Positions 25,275 to 33,507 are shown, counted from the stretch's first letter. The stretch: 64,000 nucleotides of DNA from Bacillota bacterium (GCA_023426125.1 JAFABI010000049.1:73562-137561), one strand, 5' to 3'. Notes: a model not told the origin generated them from the letters alone. Made by a program: numbers and translations.

Positions 25275-26354
25275 CTATTCCCGGGAATGGAAAAGAGATA
25301 ATTTCACGACGTTCCCTGTTTTTGCCGATTCATAGACGGCATCCAATATTTTCATTACCGTAACGCCGTCTTCCGCCGGACAGATACAATGAGATCCGTT
25401 GACAATGCAATCCACAAAATGGTTGATTTCTGCAGCGAATGCATCCTCAAGGTCAAAGGTATAGCTATCCAGGACCGGCCGGTAATTTACAAGGTAATCA
25501 AGCTTTTCCGCATAAATCGTAAACTCCGGTTCCAGGTCGGCACCGCCTTTGTCTCCGAAAAATTGCGAATAGACCGTGTCCTTTGTCAGGTTCATTGCCC
25601 AGCTGGTCTCGAAATAAAGTGATGCCCCATTTTCAAATTTAATGATTGCGTTTGCAAAGTCTTCTACTTCGTTGACCTTTGTGTTGTAATCGGCGGCTCT
25701 GTACCAGGAATACCCCTGAATGTTTGCCCTGCTGCCGATCCTGTCATAGGTGCTCCCAAATACGGATACAGGTTTGGGTTTACCCATCAGGTACATGGAC
25801 AGGTCTATGATGTGCACGCCCAGATCAATCAGAGGTCCTCCTCCGGACAGCGCCTTCGTCGTAAACCAGCCTCCCGGGTTTCCGCATCGCCTCAGATAGC
25901 CTGTTTTCGCAAAGTATATCTCGCCAAGATCACCATTTTCTATGAACTTCTGCATAACCTGGACATTTTGGGCAAACCGCTTTACAAATCCATACATAAG
26001 AAGCTTATTGCTTTTTTTTGAAGCCTTCAGCATCAATAAAGCTTCCGCAGCATTGAGTGCGGGAGGTTTCTCGCAAAGGACATGTTTGCCTGCTTCCAGC
26101 GCCGCAATAGCAATGGGTGCATGCGTATTGTTCCAGGTGACAATGCTTACGGCATCAAGCCGGTCGGAAGCAACCATTTCCCTGTAATCAGCATAGGCTT
26201 TGTTTATCCCTGCCTCGGCCGCGAACTGTTTCGCCCGTTCTGCATTAACATCACACACGGAAACAAGTTCAACCTGCCGATTACTGCGATAAGCTTTTAT
26301 ATGCATTCCTGCAAGTTTGCCCGTTCCAATCATCCCAACTCTCAGCTTTTCCAT
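25275..26354 (-). CDS. Gfo/Idh/MocA-family oxidoreductase (inositol/sugar dehydrogenase type)
   Basis: 359 residues, ATG 26354 with GGAGGG nine bases before. Rossmann fold VGMIGTGKLAGMH, CEKPPALN at ~95 with the conserved Lys, and GGPLIDLGVHIIDLSMY near 180 with the His of the active site. Closely similar to the protein at 43121 (shared LRRCGNPGGWF and LMGKPK-x-VSV). It likely oxidises or reduces a cyclitol or sugar. Neighbouring aminotransferase and ceramidase-fold genes hint at an amino-cyclitol or amino-sugar route, not provable here. Confidence 0.88.
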   Translation of the reverse strand: MEKLRVGMIGTGKLAGMHIKAYRSNRQVELVSVCDVNAERAKQFAAEAGINKAYADYREMVASDRLDAVSIVTWNNTHAPIAIAALEAGKHVLCEKPPALNAAEALLMLKASKKSNKLLMYGFVKRFAQNVQVMQKFIENGDLGEIYFAKTGYLRRCGNPGGWFTTKALSGGGPLIDLGVHIIDLSMYLMGKPKPVSVFGSTYDRIGSRANIQGYSWYRAADYNTKVNEVEDFANAIIKFENGASLYFETSWAMNLTKDTVYSQFFGDKGGADLEPEFTIYAEKLDYLVNYRPVLDSYTFDLEDAFAAEINHFVDCIVNGSHCICPAEDGVTVMKILDAVYESAKTGNVVKLSLFHSRE

Positions 26355-26408
26355 TTCGCCGGACCCTCCATCGCTTCACAACCCTTTTTTATGTTTCTTT
26401 TCCCTGCA

Positions 26409-27674
26409 TTACCGGACGAGTTTCACTTTTGCTTCTTTTGCAACCTCGCCGGCCAGCCTTTCTCCTTCTCCTGCCTCAAGGGGAAGGGTCAGGTATAAAA
26501 AGCTTGATGCAAATCCGGCATAACCCCTGTTTTCGATATCATCACGGGTTGCTATATATCCTGCGGCGGCATTGGCGTTGCCTAAAGCCATAACATTCAT
26601 CTCCGGAAGCGCTTCGCCCAATGGAAACCCCAGAGCAGTAAACATTTCCGCCGGAAACCCGAACATAACCACTTTACCTATTTTTAATACCTGTGTAATC
26701 AAGGTTTTCACGTAGGGGTCTGCACTGTTTGCAAGATTGTAGTCCATTTTTGATGCCCAAACCTGTAAAAGCTTGAGTTGACCGGAGCTTACCGCTTTTT
26801 CACGGGCGTAATCCTCTATCATGCGGGCAATGTCTTCCATGGAGAGCTTAACCATCCGGAGGTTGACAGGAACCGCAAAAGAGTCAAGGGATAAATCATC
26901 CATTGGCACAGCTTCTGCGAATTCCCGCAGAAAAGTATCCGCGATTGTTTTTCCGTATTGATCAATCGTCTCCTGCGTGCCCGAGCCCCATTGCACGCGG
27001 TTGGATACAGGATCGATATCACCGCAAAAACCAGTCAGAAACAAGCTATCATACCCTGCTTCAGCCATTCTCCTGACGACAGACCCGGGATAATCTGCGG
27101 ATATTTCCCTGGAGGGTCCCAGGGTCACAGGATGGCAGCCATAGCTCAGTATGGCCAAGGGTTTTCCTTTTTCAAAGTGAAATGACATCCCATGCAGGGT
27201 ATTGTCAACAGGACCGGTGGGATTGACCCGGTTGAAACCTATCCCGCTGCCCAATGCCGCTTTTATTTGCTTTGCTTCTTTTACCTGCCGGAGGTTCTCA
27301 AATGCACCGTTCCCGGCTTTTATAAGCAATGCCGGAAGCGACCTTACATAGCTTTCATCCCTTTCCCCGATTCCTTCCGTATCACTTGCATTCGGCCCGG
27401 TGTGCGTATGGGTGGATAATAGAAGAATATCCTCCGCTTTTAACCCGAGATCCTCTTTAAGCTTTTGCTTTACTGTGTCGACGATCTGTTTTGAAAGCGT
27501 TAAAAGATCACAATTCAATAGCAGCAGCTTTTTTTGCCCTTCGCTGAAAAAGACGGCTCTGGCAAAAAGGGGATCTTTAACAGCTTCTGCTTTTCTGGCC
27601 GGATAATAACCATATCCGCAAAGTTCTACTCCAAGAGGGGGAGTGATATCAACGAATGAATACCCTATATGCAT
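26409..27674 (-). CDS. Neutral/alkaline ceramidase-fold protein (N-terminal domain type)
   Basis: 421 residues from ATG 27674 (AGGAGG six bases before). It starts IGYSFVDITPPLGVELCGY, the family opening, and has LLSTHTHTGPNAS (~102), a zinc-type HTHTGP motif, plus SYGCHPVTLGPSREISADYPG and FCGDIDPV. There is no signal peptide and no C-terminal immunoglobulin-like domain, so it is a cytoplasmic short form. Bacterial short forms in sugar clusters are not thought to act on ceramide; amide or other acyl hydrolysis of an imported compound is likely. Part of the four-gene minus-strand run. Confidence 0.82.
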   Translation of the reverse strand: MHIGYSFVDITPPLGVELCGYGYYPARKAEAVKDPLFARAVFFSEGQKKLLLLNCDLLTLSKQIVDTVKQKLKEDLGLKAEDILLLSTHTHTGPNASDTEGIGERDESYVRSLPALLIKAGNGAFENLRQVKEAKQIKAALGSGIGFNRVNPTGPVDNTLHGMSFHFEKGKPLAILSYGCHPVTLGPSREISADYPGSVVRRMAEAGYDSLFLTGFCGDIDPVSNRVQWGSGTQETIDQYGKTIADTFLREFAEAVPMDDLSLDSFAVPVNLRMVKLSMEDIARMIEDYAREKAVSSGQLKLLQVWASKMDYNLANSADPYVKTLITQVLKIGKVVMFGFPAEMFTALGFPLGEALPEMNVMALGNANAAAGYIATRDDIENRGYAGFASSFLYLTLPLEAGEGERLAGEVAKEAKVKLVR

Positions 27675-27702
27675 TTTAAGGCCTCCTGTACCCAAAGTTC
27701 TT

Positions 27703-28917
27703 CTATAGCAGCTCGTTTACATTTTCCCCAATTTTTATGATCGCATCGGCAATATCATCCATATCCTTCTTTTCTCCGAGAAGCAGGTTCTGGGTGATCC
27801 AGAGCCCTTCCCCATTGGCGGCTTTTTCCACATGATCAAGATAGAGCCCTTCATAGGCGGTATTTGAACCGAGGATCCTTTTGGCTTCCTCGCTCTTCAA
27901 CATCCCCTGCTTATACAGGCATGCGTATCCCGGCGAGCAAGGTATTCCCTCGGCGCTTAAAGCGGCCAGGAATTTTCCTCTCGGCAGGCCTTTGCACCTT
28001 TCGCTCATATATTTGAAGAGGAACAGATGATACGAGTTCCTTGTAATTCTTTCGTCCGGGCGCATTGTTTCTATAAAGTCGACTTCTTTAAGCCGGGAGG
28101 TCAAATATTCGGCGTTCCTCATCCGCTTATCTATCTGTCCGTCCAGCCTGTCCATCTGTGTATTCAGGATGACCGCCTGCCACTCTGTCATACGGGCATT
28201 GGTCCCGATATGGGGATGATCATACCATACGGTTCCATGAAGATCTCTTCCGCAATGATGAATCGACCAGCATTTCTCATAGATGTCCGGATCATTGACA
28301 GTAAGGATGCCGCCTTCACCCGCATTTAGGTTTTTCGAAGCCTGGAAACTGAAGGATCCGGCATGGCCGATGGAACCGACTCTGCGGCCTTTCCATTCGG
28401 AACCGTGGGCATGCGCCGCGTCCTCAACAACATAGAGTCCGTGCTTTTGAGCGATTTCCATGATCCTATCCATATCACAGGGTCTTCCGCCGATATGGAC
28501 AGGTATGACGGCCCTGGTTTTTGCTGTGATTGCCTCTTCAATTTTTGACGGATCGATATTGTAGGAGTGGTTTTCTATATCAACAAATACCGGCTTTGCA
28601 CCAACAATCAGCACTGCGGATACAGTTGCATTAAAGGTATACGGCGGAACAATGACCTCGTCTTCCATCCCTACCCCCAGCGCCCGTAAAGCCACTTCAA
28701 GCGTCACGGTTCCATTGGTTACTGCAACACCATACTCAGAGTGCTGATAGGCGGCAAACCTTTTTGAGAAATTTTTAACTTCATTTCCGAGAGTACCCCA
28801 TACACCGCTTTTTAATACTTTCTCCAGGGACTGCAGCTCCCTGTCGTCATACTGCGGCCACGCGGGAAAAGCTTCAGACCTGAGGGGACTCCCTCCCTTT
28901 ATCGCTAATTTGGACAT
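27703..28917 (-). CDS. DegT/DnrJ/EryC1/StrS-family PLP aminotransferase
   Basis: 404 residues from ATG 28917, with AAGGAGGT just upstream; the frame extends to 28983. PLP signatures: TNGTVTLEVALRALG (~58), EDAAHAHGS (~166, the Asp contacting the pyridine N), and SFQASKNLNAGEGG (~190) with the lysine. Members transfer amino groups to keto-sugars or keto-cyclitols. The opening SKLAIKGGSPLRSEAFPAWP resembles the glutamine:scyllo-inosose group, an educated guess. First gene of the run, so with the oxidoreductase it could interconvert an amino-cyclitol and its keto form. Confidence 0.87.
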   Translation of the reverse strand: MSKLAIKGGSPLRSEAFPAWPQYDDRELQSLEKVLKSGVWGTLGNEVKNFSKRFAAYQHSEYGVAVTNGTVTLEVALRALGVGMEDEVIVPPYTFNATVSAVLIVGAKPVFVDIENHSYNIDPSKIEEAITAKTRAVIPVHIGGRPCDMDRIMEIAQKHGLYVVEDAAHAHGSEWKGRRVGSIGHAGSFSFQASKNLNAGEGGILTVNDPDIYEKCWSIHHCGRDLHGTVWYDHPHIGTNARMTEWQAVILNTQMDRLDGQIDKRMRNAEYLTSRLKEVDFIETMRPDERITRNSYHLFLFKYMSERCKGLPRGKFLAALSAEGIPCSPGYACLYKQGMLKSEEAKRILGSNTAYEGLYLDHVEKAANGEGLWITQNLLLGEKKDMDDIADAIIKIGENVNELL

Positions 28918-28977
28918 GATATACCTCCTTGCATAAATGTGGACATTGTAAAAAATAAGGTGTATAAACTTATGCGG

Positions 28978-29180
28978 ATACATAATGCGCGTCCATGCAA
29001 AATACTTTGTGTTGTGCTAATTATAATACTTCCGGCCGTTTTGGGCATGGACGGGACAGCTTATTTATAGCACAATTATGCTATCCATAGGATACATTTC
29101 ATGTTTTTGCATTTCTTAATCCGGTTGAGGGGGGAGCGTCGTCCTGCAGAGGCAAAACCCAGATAATGGAAGGAATAATT
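28978..29180. other. Divergent intergenic region, DegT operon and MerR gene
   Basis: Holds one copy of the ATGCGCGTCC motif (28985-28994), GTCCATGC (28992) and GCATGGAC (29045) as a wide inverted repeat, and TATAAT-like stretches near 29022 and 29067 on either strand. I could not fix one promoter for the DegT operon. Confidence 0.35.
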
Positions 29181-29224
29181 TACACCTTCCCTATTGACAT
29201 TCACGTTGCGTAAAGGTGTATAGT
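29181..29224 (+). promoter_or_regulatory. MerR-type promoter with 19 bp spacer
   Basis: TTGACA (29194-29199), a 19 bp spacer and TATAGT (29219-29224). The long spacer is the hallmark of MerR-activated promoters, and ACGTTGCGT in it is a dyad. TACACCTT (29181-29188) and AAGGTGTA (29213-29220) form a perfect outer inverted repeat. Autoregulation by the gene that follows is likely. Confidence 0.75.
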
Positions 29225-29246
29225 AATTTTGTCAGGAGGTGACAGC

Positions 29247-30011
29247 ATGGAATATACGGTGCAAAAGCTTGGAGGGATGGCGGGAATCAGCACCAGGACG
29301 CTGCGGTACTATGATGAAATCGGAATTCTTAAGCCGGCAAGGATCAATTCCTCAGGGTACCGCATTTATGGCAGGGCGGAGGTGGACCGGCTGCAGCAGA
29401 TCCTGTTTTACAGGGAGCTGGGCGTCAGCCTGGAAAGTATCACGAACATCCTGGCCTCACCGTCTTTTGACGATGTCCGTGCGCTGCGGGAACACCGTGA
29501 GAAGCTTCTGGCAAAACGTGAACAATTGGATATGCTGATAGCCAATGTCGACAGGACGCTGGCTGCGGCGGAAGGGAGCATTGAAATGAGCGACAGGGAA
29601 AAGTTTAAAGGCTTTAAACAAAAGCTGATTGACGAAAATGAGGAGAAATACGGAGAAGAGATACGGGCAAAGTATGGTGACCGGCAGGTGGACCAATCCA
29701 ACGAAAAGGTCAGAAACATGACCGAAGAACAATATGCGGAAGCGGAGAGGCTGAGCGCGGAAGTAATCCATACGTTGAAGGAGGCGTTCAAAACCGGCGA
29801 TCCCGCGGGAGAATTGGCTCAAAAGGCGGCAGACCTCCATCGCCGGTGGCTGTGCTATTTCTGGGAGAGCTATACGAAAGAGGCGCATGCAGGCGTTGCC
29901 CGGATGTATGTAGACGATGAAAGGTTTACGGCATACTATGATAAAGAGCAGCCGGGGATGGCGGCATTTTTAAGAGACGCCGTCTTAATCTATACCGGAA
30001 CAAAAAATTAA
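29247..30011 (+). CDS. MerR-family regulator with TipAS antibiotic-recognition domain
   Basis: 254 residues from ATG 29247 (AGGAGGTGA six bases before). The MerR helix-turn-helix and wing (1-70) read YTVQKLGGMAGISTRTLRYYDE. A coiled coil spans ~75-115. The C-terminal TipAS-like domain (~125-250) has EEQYAEAERLSAEV and the aromatic-rich HRRWLCYFWESYTKEAHAG, which in this family encloses thiopeptides and other amphipathic drugs. No efflux gene is adjacent, so it may act mostly on itself or at a distance. Confidence 0.9.
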   Translation: MEYTVQKLGGMAGISTRTLRYYDEIGILKPARINSSGYRIYGRAEVDRLQQILFYRELGVSLESITNILASPSFDDVRALREHREKLLAKREQLDMLIANVDRTLAAAEGSIEMSDREKFKGFKQKLIDENEEKYGEEIRAKYGDRQVDQSNEKVRNMTEEQYAEAERLSAEVIHTLKEAFKTGDPAGELAQKAADLHRRWLCYFWESYTKEAHAGVARMYVDDERFTAYYDKEQPGMAAFLRDAVLIYTGTKN

Positions 30012-30050
30012 GCAATTTGCCGATGGATAATTTTTCGCTGTAGAATTGGG

Positions 30051-30144
30051 AGCACTGAAAATATACTTCCCGTTTTTCTGAAACGACGGCCGTAGCGGAC
30101 CGGAACTTTTGGAAATTTAACGGGAAGTAATTTTTATCCGGGCT
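30051..30144. repeat. ~95 bp long palindromic element, copy 2
   Basis: AGCACTGAAAATATACTTCCCGTT-like left arm pairs with the right arm AACGGGAAGTAATTTTTATCC; centre GACGGCCGTAGCGGACC. The outer arm AGCACYG..AATATWACTTCC matches the element at 21461-21558, while the centre differs. It ends at the stop of the zinc-ribbon gene and could serve as its terminator. Confidence 0.55.
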
Positions 30145-30350
30145 TACAATTCACGGATCCTTTCCAACCTCTGAAGGATGTTTTGCTTCTTGAAGCGTGA
30201 GGTTGCCTCCTCGGTAACGGAGGTTATGGACAGGCAGTTTTCATTTCCGCAGCCCGGACAAACCAGGCTGTCGCAATCAAAAAAGGAATTGACGTGCAAT
30301 TTGTTTGAAAAGCCGCAGGCAGCGCAGCCTATGGTAACTTCCAGCATCAT
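30144..30350 (-). CDS. Small zinc-ribbon protein
   Basis: 68 residues, two ATG codons at 30350/30347 behind GGAGGAAG. Cys9-x2-Cys12 and Cys31-x2-Cys34 form a likely zinc ribbon; Cys26 and Cys39 are extra. The C-terminal third is charged (RFKKQNILQRLERI) and could bind nucleic acid or a partner. No known family was recognised. It is convergent with the MerR gene. Confidence 0.65.
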   Translation of the reverse strand: MMLEVTIGCAACGFSNKLHVNSFFDCDSLVCPGCGNENCLSITSVTEEATSRFKKQNILQRLERIREL

Positions 30351-31185
30351 GGCTTCTTCCTCCGCGTAGAACGTTAGTTCGGAGCTTTATTATATTCTGA
30401 ACCGTAAAAATAGTAAAGAACGGAATGAAATATTCCCGGACAGTGAAGAACAATTGTTCGGGAATTTCACCCCGAAGATCGTGAAATCATAAAATTGCTA
30501 TAGTTTGTGAAATGGATTTTCAGGAACTGGAGGCTCATCAGGAGCAGCCCAAAGACATGGAAATAAAAGCAAGAGCCCGTAATGATCTACGCTACAGCCG
30601 ATGTAGATCCCTGCATACCTACGAACAATCTTTCGACTGCCCGCAAGCATTACGGAACCTGCACCAACCTTTGCCCGACTACCAAGAGTACCTGGGAAAC
30701 CATATGCAATCGGCGGACTGCATATGACCTCCAGCGTCAGGGACCAATACCTGGCGACCGTCTTAAAAAGCAGCGACAGTATCTATGCCGGTATGGGCCC
30801 ATTTGCCTGCGGAACCCTGGATAATCTTGGCTCGAATACCCTGCATCCCTTTCAACCATACTGCAGGTGCTGGGCTTGCAGCACAGCCACAGGAGACACA
30901 GAATACTCTTCCCTCCGGCCGATACCAAGCCTTTGCGTCAATTACAGCCAGTTGACCTTTATCCAAGGCCAAACGGCAGCGGCGAAACCTGATATCAACC
31001 TTTTGGCCGACTGCTGCAAAGCCTTTTCGGACCTCACAGCAATCTTGGCTCGACCATCACGAACCCTTGCCACATTATTATGGATGGATTTGTTGTTTTC
31101 ATCCCCGTTAAGTTTTACCTGAATGTGAATTTTTTAAAAATGAATTTATTCAGAAATCAAAAATTCCTTATCGTTTCACCAGCGC
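30351..31185. other. Gene-poor stretch, possible degraded sequence
   Basis: Over 800 bases without a convincing gene. Plus-strand frames at 30512-30727 and 30724-31122 are open but lack good starts, and their composition (Pro/Cys/Ser/Thr-rich) is not protein-like. AATCTTGGCTCGA occurs twice, near 30831 and 31042. A minus-strand frame gives RVRDGRAKIAVRSEKALQQS near 31010-31080, which looks more natural but is broken by stops. It may be a decayed gene. Confidence 0.4.
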
Positions 31186-31191
31186 TTGCTT

Positions 31192-31752
31192 CTACTTGGG
31201 AAACCAGACAGTGAGATATGTTGTACCCTCCACATCCCTGAGATTTTCTATGGCGTGGCTGATATCAGCCTTGTAGCGGCCTGTATCGCCTTCGTTCAGA
31301 ATAGAGGAATTGTTTCCTGCAGTTACCTTGAACTGTCCCGAGATCACCGTCAAAAACTCTTCGGATTTGGGGAAGTGCGGCAGGGAGCTCAGCTTTCCCT
31401 TCGGCTTGAAGGTCATATGGTAGAGCTCAAGGTTATCGGCCATGTGGATGGGGGAATTTACCCGGATGATACAGGACCGGTCATCCGAAAAGATCAGCGG
31501 AGCGTCTTCCCGCCGGAGGACCTCGATCTGGTAATCGCCTTTTGTCAGAAGGAGCTCTTCTACCGGAACATCAAGCGCCCTGGCTATTTTCCATACGGTT
31601 ACCACCGTAGGGTTGGTCTTTTCCTGCTCAATTTGCGACAGCATCGATTTTGATACGCCGGAACGTTTTGCCAGGGCGTCCATGCTCATATTCTTTTGCT
31701 TGCGGAGGTTCATGATATTTAAGCCGATCTCGGGCGGCTGGTGCATATCCAT
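31192..31752 (-). CDS. XRE-cupin regulator
   Basis: 186 residues, ATG 31752 with AAGGAG nine bases before. Helix-turn-helix at ~10-65 (MSMDALAKRSGVSKSMLSQI) and a cupin_2 domain at ~105-180 (FPKSEEFLTVISGQFKV, EGDTGRYKADISHAIEN). Such regulators bind a small metabolite in the cupin and often control amino-acid or amine use. It is divergent from the threonine dehydrogenase gene, whose promoter is flanked by direct repeats. Control of threonine breakdown is the natural inference. Confidence 0.88.
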   Translation of the reverse strand: MDMHQPPEIGLNIMNLRKQKNMSMDALAKRSGVSKSMLSQIEQEKTNPTVVTVWKIARALDVPVEELLLTKGDYQIEVLRREDAPLIFSDDRSCIIRVNSPIHMADNLELYHMTFKPKGKLSSLPHFPKSEEFLTVISGQFKVTAGNNSSILNEGDTGRYKADISHAIENLRDVEGTTYLTVWFPK

Positions 31753-31771
31753 ATAATTATACTCCTTTAAT

Positions 31772-31826
31772 AAGAGGACATTCCCTCCTTATGCGAATTA
31801 CCCTCAACTCAGCGGGGTGTACCCTT
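31772..31826. repeat. GGGGACA/TGTCCCC dispersed repeat, copy 1
   Basis: AAGAGGACATTCCCTCC, then TTATGCGAATTACCCTCAACTC and GGGGTGTACCCTT (a slightly mutated end). Related copies are at 31835, 31975, 33287, 62790 and 63724. Confidence 0.7.
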
Positions 31827-31834
31827 ACTTAATC

Positions 31835-31893
31835 AAAAGGGGACATTCCCTCATTATGCGGATCACCCTCAACTCGGAGGGTGTGTCCCCTTA
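31835..31893. repeat. GGGGACA/TGTCCCC dispersed repeat, copy 2
   Basis: The cleanest copy here: AAAAGGGGACATTCCCTC at one end, CACCCTCAACTCGGAGG in the centre and GTGTGTCCCCTT at the other. Its ends are imperfect inverted repeats. It lies 8 bp from copy 1 in the same orientation. Confidence 0.75.
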
Positions 31894-31974
31894 CATTATA
31901 CCAGTTTAATCGAAGGCCAGGCAATACGTTATCCTGTTTGGCACTTAAAAATATGGCATATAAACCTGCAGGGC

Positions 31975-32014
31975 GTGCCGGATTACCCTCAACTCAGAGA
32001 GTGTGCCCCCTTTT
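31975..32014. repeat. GGGGACA/TGTCCCC dispersed repeat, copy 3 (partial)
   Basis: Only the right part remains: GCCGGATTACCCTCAACTC, then AGTGTGCCCCCTTTTC. The GGGGACATTCC end is missing. Confidence 0.6.
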
Positions 32015-32024
32015 CTCAATAAAT

Positions 32025-32122
32025 TGAACAAAATGTGCAATATATAAAAATTTTCATTGACATTGGCCTGTGAGTGGAATAAAATGAGAATATTAATATA
32101 ATGAACAAAACGTAATATATAA
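32025..32122 (+). promoter_or_regulatory. tdh promoter flanked by direct repeats
   Basis: TTGACA (32057-32062), a 17 bp spacer and TAAAAT (32080-32085). TGAACAAAATGTGCAATATA (from 32025) and TGAACAAAACGTAATATATA (from 32102) flank it in the same orientation and look like operator sites for the divergent XRE-cupin regulator. Confidence 0.65.
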
Positions 32123-32191
32123 CGAATATGCTGCACAATCACTTGATCTGGTATTGTTGTTGTAATATTTGTAGATGGGGAGATGTATACT

Positions 32192-33232
32192 ATGCAGGCA
32201 AAAACAATGCAGGCCCTTGTAAAAAAACACCAAAAGCCCGGACTGTGGCTGGAGGAAATACCCATTCCGGAGGTAGGGATAAACGACGTTCTTATAAAAA
32301 TTCTCAAAACTTCAATATGCGGGACCGACGTCCATATATACAATTGGGATGAATGGGCGCAAAAAACCATTCCGACGCCGATGGCAATCGGCCATGAATT
32401 TGTCGGTACGGTGGAGGCTGTCGGCAGCAATGTTACTGATTTTAAAGAAGGGGACCTGGTTTCGGGCGAGGGGCATCTGGTCTGTGGCAGATGCAGGAAT
32501 TGTCTGGCCGGAAGACGCCATCTCTGCAACAAGACCAGCGGTGTTGGCGTAAACCGGCAGGGAGCTTTCGCAGAGTACCTATCCATACCTGTTACAAACG
32601 TATGGCATTGTGACACAGCCATACCTGCAGATGTGATAAGCTGCTTTGATCCTTTTGGAAACGCTGTACATACCGCCCTGGCCTTTGATTTGCTTGGCGA
32701 GGACGTCCTGATTACAGGTGCGGGGCCTATAGGGATCATGGCTGCTGCCGTTGCAAAACATGCAGGAGCCAGATATGTTGTAATTACCGATGTAAACCCA
32801 TACAGGTTGGAGCTGGCAAAAAAGATGGGCGCCACACTTGCACTGGATATAAACAGGGAAACCATCGAGGATGCCGTAAAAGCCCTTGGAATGAAGGAAG
32901 GGTTTGATGTGGGACTGGAGATGTCGGGAAATGCAAGGGCCTTCAACAGCCTCGTGGACAACATGAGCCACGGAGGAAAGATCGCTTTGCTGGGGATTCA
33001 AAAGCAGGATACCTGCATCGACTGGGATAAGGTGGTGTTTAACGGCCTTACCATAAAAGGTATCTATGGGAGAGAGATGTATGAGACCTGGTATAAAATG
33101 ACGGTGATGCTACAGTCGGGACTGGATATTTCACCCATCATCACACACCGGTTTAATTTCACTGAGTTCGAAAAGGGCTTTGAAGCAATGTCTTCAGGCA
33201 ATTCGGGGAAGGTCGTTCTCAGCTGGTGCTAA
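32192..33232 (+). CDS. tdh: L-threonine 3-dehydrogenase
   Basis: 346 residues from ATG 32192 (GGGGAG nine bases before; ATG 32183 is too close to it). Zinc alcohol-dehydrogenase fold: catalytic-zinc Cys in SICGTDVHIYNWDEWAQ, GHEFVG, structural-zinc cysteines in CGRCRNCLAGRRHLC, NAD motif GAGPIG, then ITDVNPYRLELA. The NWDEWAQ stretch is specific for Tdh. It oxidises L-threonine to 2-amino-3-ketobutyrate with NAD, the first step of threonine breakdown. kbl lies 317 bases downstream, separated by repeats. Confidence 0.96.
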   Translation: MQAKTMQALVKKHQKPGLWLEEIPIPEVGINDVLIKILKTSICGTDVHIYNWDEWAQKTIPTPMAIGHEFVGTVEAVGSNVTDFKEGDLVSGEGHLVCGRCRNCLAGRRHLCNKTSGVGVNRQGAFAEYLSIPVTNVWHCDTAIPADVISCFDPFGNAVHTALAFDLLGEDVLITGAGPIGIMAAAVAKHAGARYVVITDVNPYRLELAKKMGATLALDINRETIEDAVKALGMKEGFDVGLEMSGNARAFNSLVDNMSHGGKIALLGIQKQDTCIDWDKVVFNGLTIKGIYGREMYETWYKMTVMLQSGLDISPIITHRFNFTEFEKGFEAMSSGNSGKVVLSWC

Positions 33233-33286
33233 AGGCGGATAGCGTAATAACGAGGCGACAAAAATATCCCCCGCCTCCTCCAAGGT

Positions 33287-33343
33287 AAAGAGACACACCT
33301 CTACAAGTAGCGGGGCTCTGGGGATGAGGAATGTCCCTTTTTG
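33287..33343. repeat. GGGGACA/TGTCCCC dispersed repeat, copy 4 (divergent)
   Basis: AAAGAGACACACCTCTACAAG at one end and GAGGAATGTCCCTTTTTGAA at the other, with a different centre. It lies between tdh and kbl, head of a run of hairpins. Confidence 0.6.
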
Positions 33344-33368
33344 AATAGGCGGGTACCGAATTGGTTTT

Positions 33369-33427
33369 TAGGCGGTGAGCATATCGCCCGCCTAGGATGC
33401 ATAGGCGAGCAGCAAGCTTTAGCTTGC
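33369..33427. other. Hairpin cluster between tdh and kbl
   Basis: TAGGCGG/CCGCCTA (33369-33375 and 33388-33394) and GCAAGCT/AGCTTGC (33412-33418 and 33421-33427) are perfect stems. With the repeats on both sides they make almost the whole 317 bp gap structured. No T-run follows, so the kbl transcript may read through from tdh. Confidence 0.5.
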
Positions 33428-33439
33428 GACCAGTCTCGT

Positions 33440-33507
33440 TGAAAATCCGCTGCGGTAAGGAAATTTGTATACAAACGACAAATTTCCTTTGAATTAGGTT
33501 GTTATAA
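33440..33507. repeat. ~70 bp palindromic repeat, copy B
   Basis: Matches 20019-20087: TGAAAATCCGCTGCGGTAAGG, then the stem GGAAATTTGT/ACAAATTTCC and TTTGAATTAGGTTGTTATAA. Here it lies 42 bp before the kbl start. Confidence 0.75.

Noticed and set aside
30724..31122. 132-residue plus-strand frame in the gene-poor stretch
   Set aside because: Low-complexity Ser/Thr/Pro/Cys composition, no ribosome site, no family features.
31772..32014. CRISPR array
   Set aside because: Three repeat-like units occur, but spacing and length vary, one is partial, and related copies are dispersed elsewhere. No cas genes.
31945..32964. 339-residue minus-strand frame opposite tdh
   Set aside because: Tdh is unambiguous on the plus strand; the frame also crosses repeats and the promoter.
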